From Pedobacter antarcticus (lineage in GTDB: Bacteria; Bacteroidota; Bacteroidia; Sphingobacteriales; Sphingobacteriaceae), in assembly GCF_900112985.1 (NCBI RefSeq), contig NZ_FONS01000004.1, positions 124,001-188,000 on the forward strand: a stretch of DNA of 64,000 nt, in the 5' to 3' direction. A program made the translations under genes and the position numbers. This document shows positions 54,678-63,409 of the stretch, one piece after another (within the stretch, counting starts at the first letter, position 1; every line of letters begins with the position of its first letter). The notes below the pieces were generated by a model that saw nothing but the letters and a program-made list of their open reading frames with translations, did not search any database and was not told the origin of the DNA.

Positions 54678-55223
54678 TCAGGAGGAGTATTCAGCCAGCT
54701 CAAGACGAAGTGTTGATGTAGCTTTGGCTATATGATAGGCAACCGCACGTTCGGTAATTAACAGAGCCTGCGCAATTTCTTTATTAGCCATACCTTCTTC
54801 CATACTCATTTTATAAACACGTTTGCATTGGCAGGGAAGGGTATCTACGATATCATTTACTTTGCCTTTCAGGCTATTGAAGAGAATATGTTCTTCTGTG
54901 CAGTTGGTGGAGTTGTCGCAAGACGACATCTTAATGTTGATGTGTTTTTCCCGGCTGACTTTGTTTCTGATGTACTCAAATGCTTTAAGTTTGGCGGCTC
55001 TGATTAAATAATGCTCTGCATTTTCCATAATCAGTGTTTCTCTTCTTTCCCAAAGTGACTTGAAGATATCCTGTACAATTTCTCTTGCTGGTTCCGTTTC
55101 TCTCAGCTGATTATAAAGAATGGTATAAACTTTCTCCCAATAGAGCTGATAGACTACTTCAAAAGTAACCCGGTCTATCCGGATACTTTGCGCTTTAAAT
55201 GGTATGGGAGTTCTATGTGCCAA
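54678..55223 (-). CDS. ECF-type RNA polymerase sigma factor
   Basis: The 181-residue protein has region 2 (YQLYWEKVYTILYNQLRETEPAREIVQDIFKSLW region) and region 4 (LPCQCKRVYKMSMEEGMANKEIAQALLITERAVAYHIAKA), the layout of Bacteroidota sigma-70 ECF factors that pair with FecR. It contains several Cys residues between the two regions. The downstream gene encodes its probable anti-sigma factor, then a lipoprotein and the lanthipeptide precursor, so it may drive that set. Confidence 0.94.
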   Translation of the reverse strand: MAHRTPIPFKAQSIRIDRVTFEVVYQLYWEKVYTILYNQLRETEPAREIVQDIFKSLWERRETLIMENAEHYLIRAAKLKAFEYIRNKVSREKHINIKMSSCDNSTNCTEEHILFNSLKGKVNDIVDTLPCQCKRVYKMSMEEGMANKEIAQALLITERAVAYHIAKATSTLRLELAEYSS

Positions 55224-55388
55224 TTCGTTAAATATGGTGTCAAATATATGTTATTTAGAATGATTATAGGAAAAAGTTTTATGTAAAATGAGCTGCATAA
55301 TAATTTCTTTCATTATTGTTACTTCTGCGAAAAACGTAGTGCATAAAATACGCTTATCTGTGTTTTATATAAAAAGAGTTAGTAATCA

Positions 55389-57068
55389 GTGAAATGTATT
55401 ATATTTATTTTACCTAAATCAATTACTTTGAAACGAAGAAATTTTATCTATTTAACCGGGGTTGGCGCTGCTGCGGCGATGCTGCCTGCCATACCGGTAT
55501 GGGGAAATGATATTTCCCCAGAGCAAGCACTCGAGTACATAGACCCGGCTGCCAAGAAAATATTGTCTGATGTTGCGCTTAACGCTGCAAAGTCAAAAGG
55601 TGCAACCTATACAGATGTACGCGTGGGGCGTTATTTGAATCAGTATGTGGTTACTAGAGAGGACAAGGTCGAGAACATTGTAAATACAGAGTCTTTTGGA
55701 ATCGGTATCCGCGTAATTGCCAACGGCTGCTGGGGTTTTGCCTCAACAGATAAAATGGACAAGGACAGTATTGCAAAGGCGGCTGAGCTGGCTGTGGCTA
55801 TTGCGAAGGAAAACTCCAGGCTTCAGGCAGAACCGGTACAGCTGGCCCCGCAACAGGGATATGGTGAAGTAAGTTGGAAGGCTCCGATTACAAAGAATGC
55901 TTTTGAAGTTCCAATCAAAGAAAAAGTAGATCTCCTGCTGTCTGTAAATGATGCTGCTATGAAGGGTGGAGCGGATTATATTAATTCCATCCTGTTTATG
56001 GTAAATGAGCAAAAGTATTTTGCTTCTACTGAAGGATCCTATATTGACCAGGATGTTCACCGCATCTGGCCTACTTTTTTCATCACCAAAATAAATAAGG
56101 AAACGGGTAAATTTGAAACCCGTAATGCTTTAAGTACTCCTATAGGTAAGGGATATGAGTATCTGGATGGCAGGCCCGAAGATAAAATACAAACGGCATC
56201 AGGAACGCTTTATAAAGGCACGTACGATATGTTGGAAGATGCCAAGCAGGCCGCTGTGCAGGCAGGAGAAAAATTAAAAGCCAAATCTGTCGATCCCGGA
56301 AAATACGACCTGGTATTAGACCCTTCTAATCTGTGGTTAACCATTCATGAATCATGTGGTCACCCAACAGAACTGGATAGGGTACTCGGTTATGAAGCTA
56401 ATTATGCCGGTACCAGTTTTCTGACTCTCGATAAATGGAAGACAGGTAAATTCAACTATGGTAGTAAAGAGGTGAATATTACTGCCGATAAAACTGAAGT
56501 GGGTACTTTAGGAGCAGTAGGCTACGATGACGAAGGTGTTAAATGTGGTAAATGGGATGTGATCAAAGATGGTGTGCTGGTTAACTATCAGGCTATCAGA
56601 GATCAGGCACATATTCTTGGTCTGGAACATTCCCAGGGGTGTTGTTATGCAGACAACTGGAGCAGTGTACAGTTCCAGCGCATGGCTAACATTTCATTGC
56701 AGCCCGGTAAAAAACCACTGACAGTGGCCGATCAGATCAAAAACGTCGAAAAGGGAATCTATATCGTTGGAGATGGCTCATTTTCAATTGATCAGCAACG
56801 CTACAATTTCCAGTTTGGCGGACAGCTTTTCTATGAAATTAAAGCTGGTAAGATTACTGGCATGCTGAAAGACGTAGCTTATCAGGCCAATACACAGGAG
56901 TTCTGGAATTCATGTACTGCAATCTGTGATCAGCGTGATTATCGTCTTGGCGGCTCTTTCTTTGATGGCAAAGGTCAGCCTGGTCAGGTGAGTGCTGTTT
57001 CTCATGGCTCTGCTACCACTCGTTTTAACGGAATTAATGTAATTAACACTGCTAGAAAAATCGGATAA
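55389..57068 (+). CDS. tldD: TldD-family metalloprotease with Tat-like leader
   Basis: TldD is the zinc-dependent subunit of the TldD/TldE protease that trims unfolded peptides and RiPP leaders such as microcin B17. The 559-residue protein has the metal motif HESCGH at 320-325 and the C-terminal FNGINVINTARKIG. The N-terminus has KRRNFIYLTGVGAAAAML (residues 15-32), a twin-arginine signal. A TTG at 55428 would start exactly at this leader and may be the true start instead of the ATG at 55389. Export would be odd, because the partner TldE has no leader. tldE follows after 3 bp. Confidence 0.9.
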   Translation: MKCIIFILPKSITLKRRNFIYLTGVGAAAAMLPAIPVWGNDISPEQALEYIDPAAKKILSDVALNAAKSKGATYTDVRVGRYLNQYVVTREDKVENIVNTESFGIGIRVIANGCWGFASTDKMDKDSIAKAAELAVAIAKENSRLQAEPVQLAPQQGYGEVSWKAPITKNAFEVPIKEKVDLLLSVNDAAMKGGADYINSILFMVNEQKYFASTEGSYIDQDVHRIWPTFFITKINKETGKFETRNALSTPIGKGYEYLDGRPEDKIQTASGTLYKGTYDMLEDAKQAAVQAGEKLKAKSVDPGKYDLVLDPSNLWLTIHESCGHPTELDRVLGYEANYAGTSFLTLDKWKTGKFNYGSKEVNITADKTEVGTLGAVGYDDEGVKCGKWDVIKDGVLVNYQAIRDQAHILGLEHSQGCCYADNWSSVQFQRMANISLQPGKKPLTVADQIKNVEKGIYIVGDGSFSIDQQRYNFQFGGQLFYEIKAGKITGMLKDVAYQANTQEFWNSCTAICDQRDYRLGGSFFDGKGQPGQVSAVSHGSATTRFNGINVINTARKIG

Positions 57069-57071
57069 TAT

Positions 57072-58409
57072 ATGCCTATATTAACTCAAGAACAGGCTAA
57101 GGCGCTGTTAACGAAAGTGCTCAGTTATTCAAAAGCTGACGAATGTGAAGTAAATATCGAGGGTTCTGATGGCGGGAATGTCCGCTACGCCCGTAATTCA
57201 GTTAATACAAGTGGAGGGGTTAGTAAAACCAGCCTGGTTGTTAGTTCTGCATTCGGGAAAAAACTGGGGGTCGCGACGATTAATGAATACGATGATGCTT
57301 CCTTAGAGAAAGTTGTCAGAAGAGCTGAAGAACTTGCCAGGCTCGCCCCTGAAAATCCTGAATATATGTCGGTTTTAGGTCCGCAGACTTATGGACCACC
57401 GTCTCCAACATTTTCACAGACCACTGCCAGTGTTGGCCCGAAAGAACGCGCAGATGCTGTAGAGAAAAGTTTGGCCGTGGCTAAAAAGAATCAGTTGACA
57501 GCTGCTGGTTTTCTGGAAAATAGTTCTGGGTACAGCGCCATGATGAATAGCAAAGGCTTATTTGCCTATAACACTTCCTCGGATGTGGCCTTTAATATCA
57601 CCATGCGTACGGCAGACGGAAAGGGTTCTGGTTATGCTACAAGAGGTTATAACGACTTCGGTAAACTTAACACAGAGTTCGATACAGATGTCGCTGCTAA
57701 AAAAGCGTTGTCGTCAGTTACTGCCAAAGCAATAGAACCTGGAAAATATACCGTAATTCTCGAGCCAACTGCAGTAGCAGTAATGCTGGAAAATATGCTT
57801 TTTGATATGGACGCACGTCAGGCAGACGAAGGAAGAAGTTTTCTAAGTAAGCCCGGTGGTAAATCCAGACTTGGAGAAAGGTTAGTTGATGAGCGGGTAA
57901 ATATCTACTCAGATCCCTGGAATCCAGAACTTCCTTCCAGTACATGGTCGGGGGACGGAAGGCCCCAGGAAAAAGTAAGCTGGATTGAAAAAGGTGTTGT
58001 TAAAAATCTGACAAGCTCCAGGTATTGGGCGCAGAAAACAGGTATTAAAGCTATTCCCAGACCTGATGGCGCAATTATGGAAGGTGGCACTAAATCACTT
58101 GCTGAATTGATCAAAGGTACAGAGAAAGGGATTCTTGTAACCCGTTTATGGTATATCCGCTCTGTTGATCCTCAAACTTTATTATTAACCGGTTTAACCC
58201 GGGATGGCACTTTTTACATTGAAAACGGAGAGATCAAATTCCCTGTAAAGAACTTCCGTTTTAATGAAAGTCCGATTATAATGTTGAATAACCTGGAGGA
58301 AATTGGAAAGGTCGAGCGTACTGTTAGTGCAGAATCAGAAGCTAACTACTTGCTTCCACCACTTAAAATCAGGGACTTTACTTTCACATCTCTTTCTGAT
58401 GCTGTATAA
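57072..58409 (+). CDS. tldE: TldE/PmbA-family protease subunit
   Basis: The 445-residue protein has the PmbA/TldE fold segments YARNSVNTSGGVSKTSLVV and the C-terminal GLTRDGTFYIENGEIKFPVKNFRFNESP. It lacks the HExxxH motif, as TldE subunits do, and has no signal peptide. The gene is 3 bp after tldD, so the two are co-expressed and should form the heterodimer. A strong terminator follows. Confidence 0.92.
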   Translation: MPILTQEQAKALLTKVLSYSKADECEVNIEGSDGGNVRYARNSVNTSGGVSKTSLVVSSAFGKKLGVATINEYDDASLEKVVRRAEELARLAPENPEYMSVLGPQTYGPPSPTFSQTTASVGPKERADAVEKSLAVAKKNQLTAAGFLENSSGYSAMMNSKGLFAYNTSSDVAFNITMRTADGKGSGYATRGYNDFGKLNTEFDTDVAAKKALSSVTAKAIEPGKYTVILEPTAVAVMLENMLFDMDARQADEGRSFLSKPGGKSRLGERLVDERVNIYSDPWNPELPSSTWSGDGRPQEKVSWIEKGVVKNLTSSRYWAQKTGIKAIPRPDGAIMEGGTKSLAELIKGTEKGILVTRLWYIRSVDPQTLLLTGLTRDGTFYIENGEIKFPVKNFRFNESPIIMLNNLEEIGKVERTVSAESEANYLLPPLKIRDFTFTSLSDAV

Positions 58410-58424
58410 CAATTAATAGAATAT

Positions 58425-58468
58425 AAACAGGCCGGAATTTGCCTCTTATATGGACCGGCCTGTTTTTC
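58425..58468 (+). terminator. Rho-independent terminator after tldE
   Basis: AAACAGGCCGG at 58425-58435 pairs perfectly with CCGGCCTGTTT at 58455-58465, followed by more T residues, 15 bp after the tldE stop. Confidence 0.93.
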
Positions 58469-58542
58469 TTGCTATTAAATTATAGTAATCTTTATACGCA
58501 TCAAATGTAATTTAAGAGCTTTGATGGGTATTTAGGTAGCAT

Positions 58543-59772
58543 TTATACGACTTTCTTCTGTTCTATATTTGGCAAAAAGATGGTGATAATACCAATAAGC
58601 GGCAAAAATGCACAGATTTGGAATATATACTCAATGCTCGTTTTGTCTGCAAGCCAGCCCAGAACTGCAGAACCTAATCCACCCATCCCGAACGCAAATC
58701 CGAAGAATAAACCGGCGATCATTCCGACTTTACCCGGTACGAGGTCAGTTGCGTAAACTAAAATGGCAGAAAATGCAGAGGAAATAATCACACCGATTAA
58801 CACCGCAAGTACTACCGTCCAAGCCAGATCTGCATGTGGTAGTAATAAGGTGAAGGGCGCTGCGCCGAGAATAGAAATCCAGATAATATATTTCCTTCCA
58901 AAACGGTCACCTAATGGTCCTCCAATGACAGTACCTGCCGCAACAGCGGCCAGAAATGCAAAAAGATACATTTGAGACTGCTCTACCGTTACATGAAACT
59001 TATCAATTAAATAAAAGGTAAAATAACTAGTCATACTCGCCATGTAGAAATACTTCGAGAAGATTAATACCAGCAGAATAACAATAGAATAGATTACCCT
59101 TTTTCTGCTGAATACGGGTTGCTCGTCATTAACAGCTTTCACCTGATTTTGTGTACGCAGCAGCATATGTTCGCCGTACCATTTACCAATTCTGCTCAGA
59201 ATCACGATGGCGGCAACTGCGGCAACTGCGAACCAGATGATATAAAATTGCCCATAAGGCATGATGATCAATGCTGCAAGTAGGGGACCGATTGCACTTC
59301 CTGCATTACCTCCTAGTTGAAAGATGGATTGAGCGAGACCTTTTTTTCCGCCGGAAGCTAAATAAGCCACCCGGGAAGACTCAGGGTGAAAAACAGACGA
59401 TCCCATGCCAATTAGGCTGACAGATATTAAAATGGTCAGGAAGCTTGTCGCCAGAGAAATACAGATCAGGCCAATGAGTGTAAAGCCCATCCCAATAGCT
59501 AAGGAGTTCGGCATTGGTTTTTTATCTGTGTAAAAGCCTATAAAGGGTTGGAGCAGAGATGCGGTAAGCTGGAATGTAAGTGTAATTAATCCAATCTGTG
59601 TGAAGGATAGATTAAAATTCGTTTTTATTAAAGGATATACGGCCGGAATGACCGACTGCATCATGTCATTTAGAAGGTGCGTAAAGCTGATGGTGAATAA
59701 GATAGAGTATACGGTTCCTGTGACTATCGTTTTTGCAGGTGTAGTCTCAGTCGGGATAATACTGGCTTTCAT
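58543..59772 (-). CDS. MFS transporter of the fosmidomycin-resistance (Fsr) type
   Basis: The 409-residue protein has 12 membrane helices and the Fsr signature LLNDMMQSVIPAVYPLIKTN in helix 1, then GFYTDKKPMP and GMGSSVFHPESSRVAYLASG. Fsr proteins export fosmidomycin and related compounds; the natural substrate is unknown. It lies 36 bp downstream of a GntR regulator gene on the same strand, so it is probably regulated by it. Confidence 0.93.
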   Translation of the reverse strand: MKASIIPTETTPAKTIVTGTVYSILFTISFTHLLNDMMQSVIPAVYPLIKTNFNLSFTQIGLITLTFQLTASLLQPFIGFYTDKKPMPNSLAIGMGFTLIGLICISLATSFLTILISVSLIGMGSSVFHPESSRVAYLASGGKKGLAQSIFQLGGNAGSAIGPLLAALIIMPYGQFYIIWFAVAAVAAIVILSRIGKWYGEHMLLRTQNQVKAVNDEQPVFSRKRVIYSIVILLVLIFSKYFYMASMTSYFTFYLIDKFHVTVEQSQMYLFAFLAAVAAGTVIGGPLGDRFGRKYIIWISILGAAPFTLLLPHADLAWTVVLAVLIGVIISSAFSAILVYATDLVPGKVGMIAGLFFGFAFGMGGLGSAVLGWLADKTSIEYIFQICAFLPLIGIITIFLPNIEQKKVV

Positions 59773-59808
59773 AAGAAGTTAATAGGCTGTATTGGTGAAA
59801 ATTTGGGT

Positions 59809-60465
59809 TTACTGGGAAATATGTCCGATGATTTTTGCTGCTGTATTCCAGGCTTTTTTTGGATCGGCAGCAATAATATTCTTTAATAATTGTTCATGTA
59901 ACTGCTGTGATTCGGCAAAAGCGGTGGTATCCGTATATATTTCGCGGAACCATTTTTTTAGATGAACAGATGTAGAACGGTAGAGATCACTTAGAATACT
60001 GTTTTTTGAAGCAACTGAAATAGCATTGTGAAAGTTTATATCTGCTTCGATACAGCTTTCCAATGTTCCCGCCAAAGCGGCATTTTTTCTATCCAGCAGG
60101 TATTTCTTAATTATCAGAATATCTTCTTCTGTGCGATTCAGTGCCGCTTTCTCGGCGATTTTCATTTCAATGATCTGGCGTACTTCATCCAGATCCCTTG
60201 AATTTGCCCGAAGCAGTATCTGATCCATGGGTTCATTATTATCAATCGTTTTTTGGATGAAGGTTCCAATTCCTTGCTGTACTTTAAGCATCCCGGAATT
60301 GGAAAGGATTTTAATTGCTTCACGGATGGTAGACCGCCCCACACCAAAATGCTTCATGAGCTCCGGTTCAATCGGAAGTTTCTCACCGGTCTGATATTGT
60401 CCGGAAGAAATCTGCTGCTTGATATTTTCAGCGACCTCGTCTGCCAGCGACATTTTTCGAATCAT
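59809..60465 (-). CDS. GntR/FadR-family transcriptional regulator
   Basis: The 218-residue protein has an N-terminal winged helix (GEKLPIEPELMKHFGVGRSTIREAIKIL) and a FadR-type all-helical C-terminal ligand domain (FCD: EVRQIIEMKIAEKAALN, EADINFHNAISVAS). FCD regulators usually bind small organic acids through conserved Asp/His residues, here likely in DINFH. It precedes the Fsr-like pump and has a palindrome in its upstream region. Confidence 0.94.
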   Translation of the reverse strand: MIRKMSLADEVAENIKQQISSGQYQTGEKLPIEPELMKHFGVGRSTIREAIKILSNSGMLKVQQGIGTFIQKTIDNNEPMDQILLRANSRDLDEVRQIIEMKIAEKAALNRTEEDILIIKKYLLDRKNAALAGTLESCIEADINFHNAISVASKNSILSDLYRSTSVHLKKWFREIYTDTTAFAESQQLHEQLLKNIIAADPKKAWNTAAKIIGHISQ

Positions 60466-60490
60466 AAATTATAGCTTTTTTTTCATCATA

Positions 60491-60501
60491 TCATCTGATG
60501 A
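60491..60501. promoter_or_regulatory. Candidate GntR operator
   Basis: TCATCTGATGA is a palindrome with an unpaired central base, 26-36 bp upstream of the GntR start, with a nearby TCATCA half-site. Autoregulation is the usual pattern for this family; the match is short. Confidence 0.35.
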
Positions 60502-60609
60502 ATTCAAAAGTATAGATTTGTTCTGGAAATCAAAAAAATATATGCTGTGTATGCAAATATTTATAAGTATTAACTTGAAAACATGAAATGAATCTCTGAT
60601 CTTTAATAG

Positions 60610-60978
60610 ATGGGAACACTAGCTGTTATAATTATAAGTATCGTAATTGTGATACACCTTTATATTGTGTGGATGGAGATGTTTGCATGGGAAACACTTG
60701 GCAGAAAGGTATTTAAAGGTGCGCTACCAGATGAGTTATTTCGGCCGACAAAAGGTTTGGCAGCCAATCAAGGATTATACAATGGTTTTCTGGCGGCTGG
60801 TCTAATCTGGAGTTTTTTGATTACTGACCCTGTTTGGAGTGATCATGTCGCTGTTTTCTTTCTCGGCTGTATTGCTGTAGCAGGAATTTATGGTGCAATT
60901 TCGGCATCCCGAAAGATCTTGTTCGTACAGACTTTACCCGCGCTGACGGGGATGCTGGCTATCTTGTTGAAATCTTAA
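60610..60978 (+). CDS. DUF1304 membrane protein
   Basis: The 122-residue protein has four membrane helices and the family signature HLYIVWMEMFAW, then LAANQGLYNGFLAAGL and FLGCIAVAGIYGA. The function of DUF1304 proteins is unknown. It converges on the carotenoid operon. Confidence 0.92.
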   Translation: MGTLAVIIISIVIVIHLYIVWMEMFAWETLGRKVFKGALPDELFRPTKGLAANQGLYNGFLAAGLIWSFLITDPVWSDHVAVFFLGCIAVAGIYGAISASRKILFVQTLPALTGMLAILLKS

Positions 60979-60997
60979 ATAGATTACCGTTATGGAA

Positions 60998-61037
60998 CAG
61001 CTCCATGTTTCATAAACGTATAAGAAAAATGGAGCTG
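60998..61037. repeat. Hairpin between DUF1304 gene and crtZ
   Basis: CAGCTCCAT at 60998-61006 pairs perfectly with ATGGAGCTG at 61029-61037 around a 22-nt loop. No T-tract follows on either strand, so it is not a canonical terminator although it sits between convergent genes. Confidence 0.5.
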
Positions 61038-61080
61038 GAATTTGGTGAGTTGTTTAAACCACTAAATTAAAATGTTCAAC

Positions 61081-61554
61081 TTAAACTGTGGGGTTTTTAT
61101 GTTGGCTAATGAAATATTTAAAGGGAACCCACAGCATACCGAAACATTCTCCATGTTCTTTGCCAGTATGTTTGTGATGCATTTTATGGGCACGGCGGAT
61201 AGCTTTAAAATACCAGTGGTCAGAATTTCTGAAGATTTTTATACGTTGATGAATAAAAATATCATGTACAAAAAAATAAGCGGCACCGTACAAGGTAACA
61301 CCCATACCGATCCAGAATGGAGTAGCATAACCATAAAATGTACCTATAGCGATGCAGGCAATAGCGGGTAGCGCAAAAATAAGGAAGAAGAAATCGTTTC
61401 TTTCCATTACAGAATCATGATCTTTATGATGATGGTCTTTGTGCAGTATCCATAATAAGCCATGCATGATATATTTATGCGTAAACCAGGCTACGCCCTC
61501 CATTAAAATGAAAGTGCCTGCTGTAATCAGCGAATAATAAATCCAGTTATCCAT
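61081..61554 (-). CDS. crtZ: Beta-carotene hydroxylase (CrtZ-type di-iron membrane enzyme)
   Basis: CrtZ hydroxylates beta-ionone rings to give zeaxanthin. The 157-residue protein has about four membrane segments and the expected His clusters: His26 and His31 (FTHKYIMH), His38, His41 and His42 (HKDHHHKD), His97 and His102 (HDIFIHQR), and His123, His126 and His127 (HKMHHK). It is the last gene of the operon and overlaps idi by 8 nt. A cyclase is not in the window and may lie elsewhere. Confidence 0.93.
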   Translation of the reverse strand: MDNWIYYSLITAGTFILMEGVAWFTHKYIMHGLLWILHKDHHHKDHDSVMERNDFFFLIFALPAIACIAIGTFYGYATPFWIGMGVTLYGAAYFFVHDIFIHQRIKIFRNSDHWYFKAIRRAHKMHHKHTGKEHGECFGMLWVPFKYFISQHKNPTV

Positions 61555-62077
61555 TATTAAAATTTTTATTGTATTGTGCCAATACCAGTTTGAAAACTAT
61601 TTTTAACCATTCTGTATACTGTTCGGGTTGTAGGGTAAGATCTGTTTCCAGCTGTTCCATACTCATATATTTATAGGCAATAACCTCGTCAGTGTTTAGA
61701 ACCGGAAGGTCATCGGTGCTGCCAAAGAAAACGTGGTCAAATTCATTTTCTATTAACCCGGGTTCAACTTCAGCTTTATAGGTGAAACTAAAAACATGTT
61801 CCAGTTTGCAGTTCATCCCCATTTCTTCGTTAAGTCTTCTATCAGCTGCTGCGGCATTATCCTCGCCATATCTTGGATGACTACAGCAGGTATTCGTCCA
61901 TTTTCCTCCGGAATGATATTTATGCAATGCTCTTTGTTGTAAAAGAAGCTCACCCGAACTGTTAAAAATGAAAATAGAGAATGCCCGGTGGAGCCGGCCC
62001 AGAATATGTGCTTCAAGTTTGGCCATAGTTCCAATTGGCTGGTCATCGCTGTCAATAAGTATTACCTCTTCATTCAT
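61547..62077 (-). CDS. idi: Isopentenyl-diphosphate delta-isomerase, type I
   Basis: The 176-residue Nudix-fold enzyme interconverts IPP and DMAPP, feeding isoprenoid and carotenoid synthesis. Catalytic residues are visible: Cys65 in TNTCCSHP, and the acidic site around Glu110/Glu112 (LIENEFDHVF), with the Nudix-like RLNEEMGM. It overlaps both neighbours (8 nt each), so it is part of one tightly packed operon. Confidence 0.96.
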   Translation of the reverse strand: MNEEVILIDSDDQPIGTMAKLEAHILGRLHRAFSIFIFNSSGELLLQQRALHKYHSGGKWTNTCCSHPRYGEDNAAAADRRLNEEMGMNCKLEHVFSFTYKAEVEPGLIENEFDHVFFGSTDDLPVLNTDEVIAYKYMSMEQLETDLTLQPEQYTEWLKIVFKLVLAQYNKNFNNG

Positions 62078-62576
62078 ATTTTAGGCTCATTTTTTCTTGC
62101 TCCGAACAATGTCTGGAAGTCGTTAAATATGCGACAATGTTCTGTTTTAATTTGTTATCCCGGACTGTATTCAAATGGGTGAGCAGGAATTTTTTGTCCT
62201 GCTTCACCTGTTTATCATAACCCAGAAATTGGGGCAGATTCGTCTGAATAGTAAAACGTAAAAATCTCACTTCTATGTCTTTATCATCCTTTTTAACTGC
62301 TTCTTCCAATAATAGCTTTCCTCTTTTAAAACTTTTGTATTTACTGAAAGGATTAAATCCATATTTAGCCTGCATCATTTCTGCAGCCCCCTTATAGCCA
62401 ATATAAATAGCTGCAGAATTTTTATCTGCACCCTTAAGTAAATTCAAAAGCTGATCAGCCGACTTTTTACTGCTTGCTGATTGTGCATATAAGTCTCTTA
62501 GCTGATTTATCTCCGGTTCAGCGAAAAGACTGAATCCTGACAAGAAAAGCGAAATTAAAAGACAGACTGTTTTCAT
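62070..62576 (-). CDS. Exported protein of unknown function in the carotenoid operon (168 aa)
   Basis: The protein has a signal peptide (MKTVCLLISLFLSGFSLFA, residues 1-19) and then a helical, Lys-rich body (QLLNLLKGADKNSAAIYIGY, GKLLLEEAVKKDDKDIEVRF) like a TPR-type fold. It overlaps crtB by 4 nt and idi by 8 nt. I do not recognise a function; strict operon placement suggests it supports carotenoid or membrane handling, but this is inference. Confidence 0.85.
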   Translation of the reverse strand: MKTVCLLISLFLSGFSLFAEPEINQLRDLYAQSASSKKSADQLLNLLKGADKNSAAIYIGYKGAAEMMQAKYGFNPFSKYKSFKRGKLLLEEAVKKDDKDIEVRFLRFTIQTNLPQFLGYDKQVKQDKKFLLTHLNTVRDNKLKQNIVAYLTTSRHCSEQEKMSLKYE

Positions 62577-63409
62577 ATAATATTCATTTTAAAACGGATG
62601 ATTGAGTCAAACATAAGCCCAAATTTATGAGTATTTGAGATTCTTATCCGTTTTGCCATGACTTTTTCTGCAGAAGCATTTTTTATCTTGTTGAAGAGTT
62701 CCTTGTAATACAGGTATGCCAGATAAACACCATTTCTGGACGTGCTGGGTAACTTTCGAATTCCGGCCAGGGCTTCGGTGAATTCTGCTTCAATTTCCTC
62801 TTCAATCCGCTTTTTCTCTAAGTTTGAAAATTCTGCCAGATTAACATGTGGAAAGTAAGTTCTGCTTAAATTATAGTAATCTGCATTGACGTCCCGTAAA
62901 AAGTTTACCTTCTGGAATGCAGAACCGAGCTTCATTGCAGATAGTTTTAAAGCTTCATATTGTTGGGTGTCACCACCTGTAAAAACCTGAAGACACATTA
63001 ACCCGACGACTTGTGCTGAACCCAGGATATACTGGTCATACTTTTCGGGTGTGTACTCATGCTTTTCCAGATCCATCTCCATACTTTTCAAAAACAGATC
63101 GATTAACTGATGTTCGATTCCATATTTATTTACTACCTGTTGGAATGAATTGATAACAGGATTAAGACTTATGCCGTGTGCGATACCCTCAAAGCAATCT
63201 TGTCTGAATTTGGTCAATAGAAATGCTTTATCGTAAGCATGAAAGCTATCTACAATTTCATCTGCCAATCTTACAAAACCATAGATGGCATAGATTGGGT
63301 CACGTAGTTTCTTGTCCAGGAAATAAATGCCCAGGGAAAAACTCGTGCTGTAACGCTTTGTTGTCATTTTACTGCATTCCGCAGATAGTTTATCAAATAT
63401 CTCTTTCAT
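62573..63409 (-). CDS. crtB: Phytoene/squalene synthase family protein (phytoene synthase)
   Basis: The 278-residue prenyl transferase condenses two GGPP into phytoene. The two aspartate-rich motifs are visible: DEIVD at 50-54 (RLADEIVDSF) and DVNAD at 173-177 (FLRDVNADYYNLSRTYFP). Context between crtI and idi supports phytoene rather than squalene synthesis. It overlaps crtI by 17 nt. Confidence 0.95.
   Translation of the reverse strand: MKEIFDKLSAECSKMTTKRYSTSFSLGIYFLDKKLRDPIYAIYGFVRLADEIVDSFHAYDKAFLLTKFRQDCFEGIAHGISLNPVINSFQQVVNKYGIEHQLIDLFLKSMEMDLEKHEYTPEKYDQYILGSAQVVGLMCLQVFTGGDTQQYEALKLSAMKLGSAFQKVNFLRDVNADYYNLSRTYFPHVNLAEFSNLEKKRIEEEIEAEFTEALAGIRKLPSTSRNGVYLAYLYYKELFNKIKNASAEKVMAKRIRISNTHKFGLMFDSIIRFKMNII

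Noticed and set aside
61072..61371. 99-codon open frame antisense to crtZ
   Set aside because: The minus-strand histidine clusters of CrtZ are intact and in operon order.
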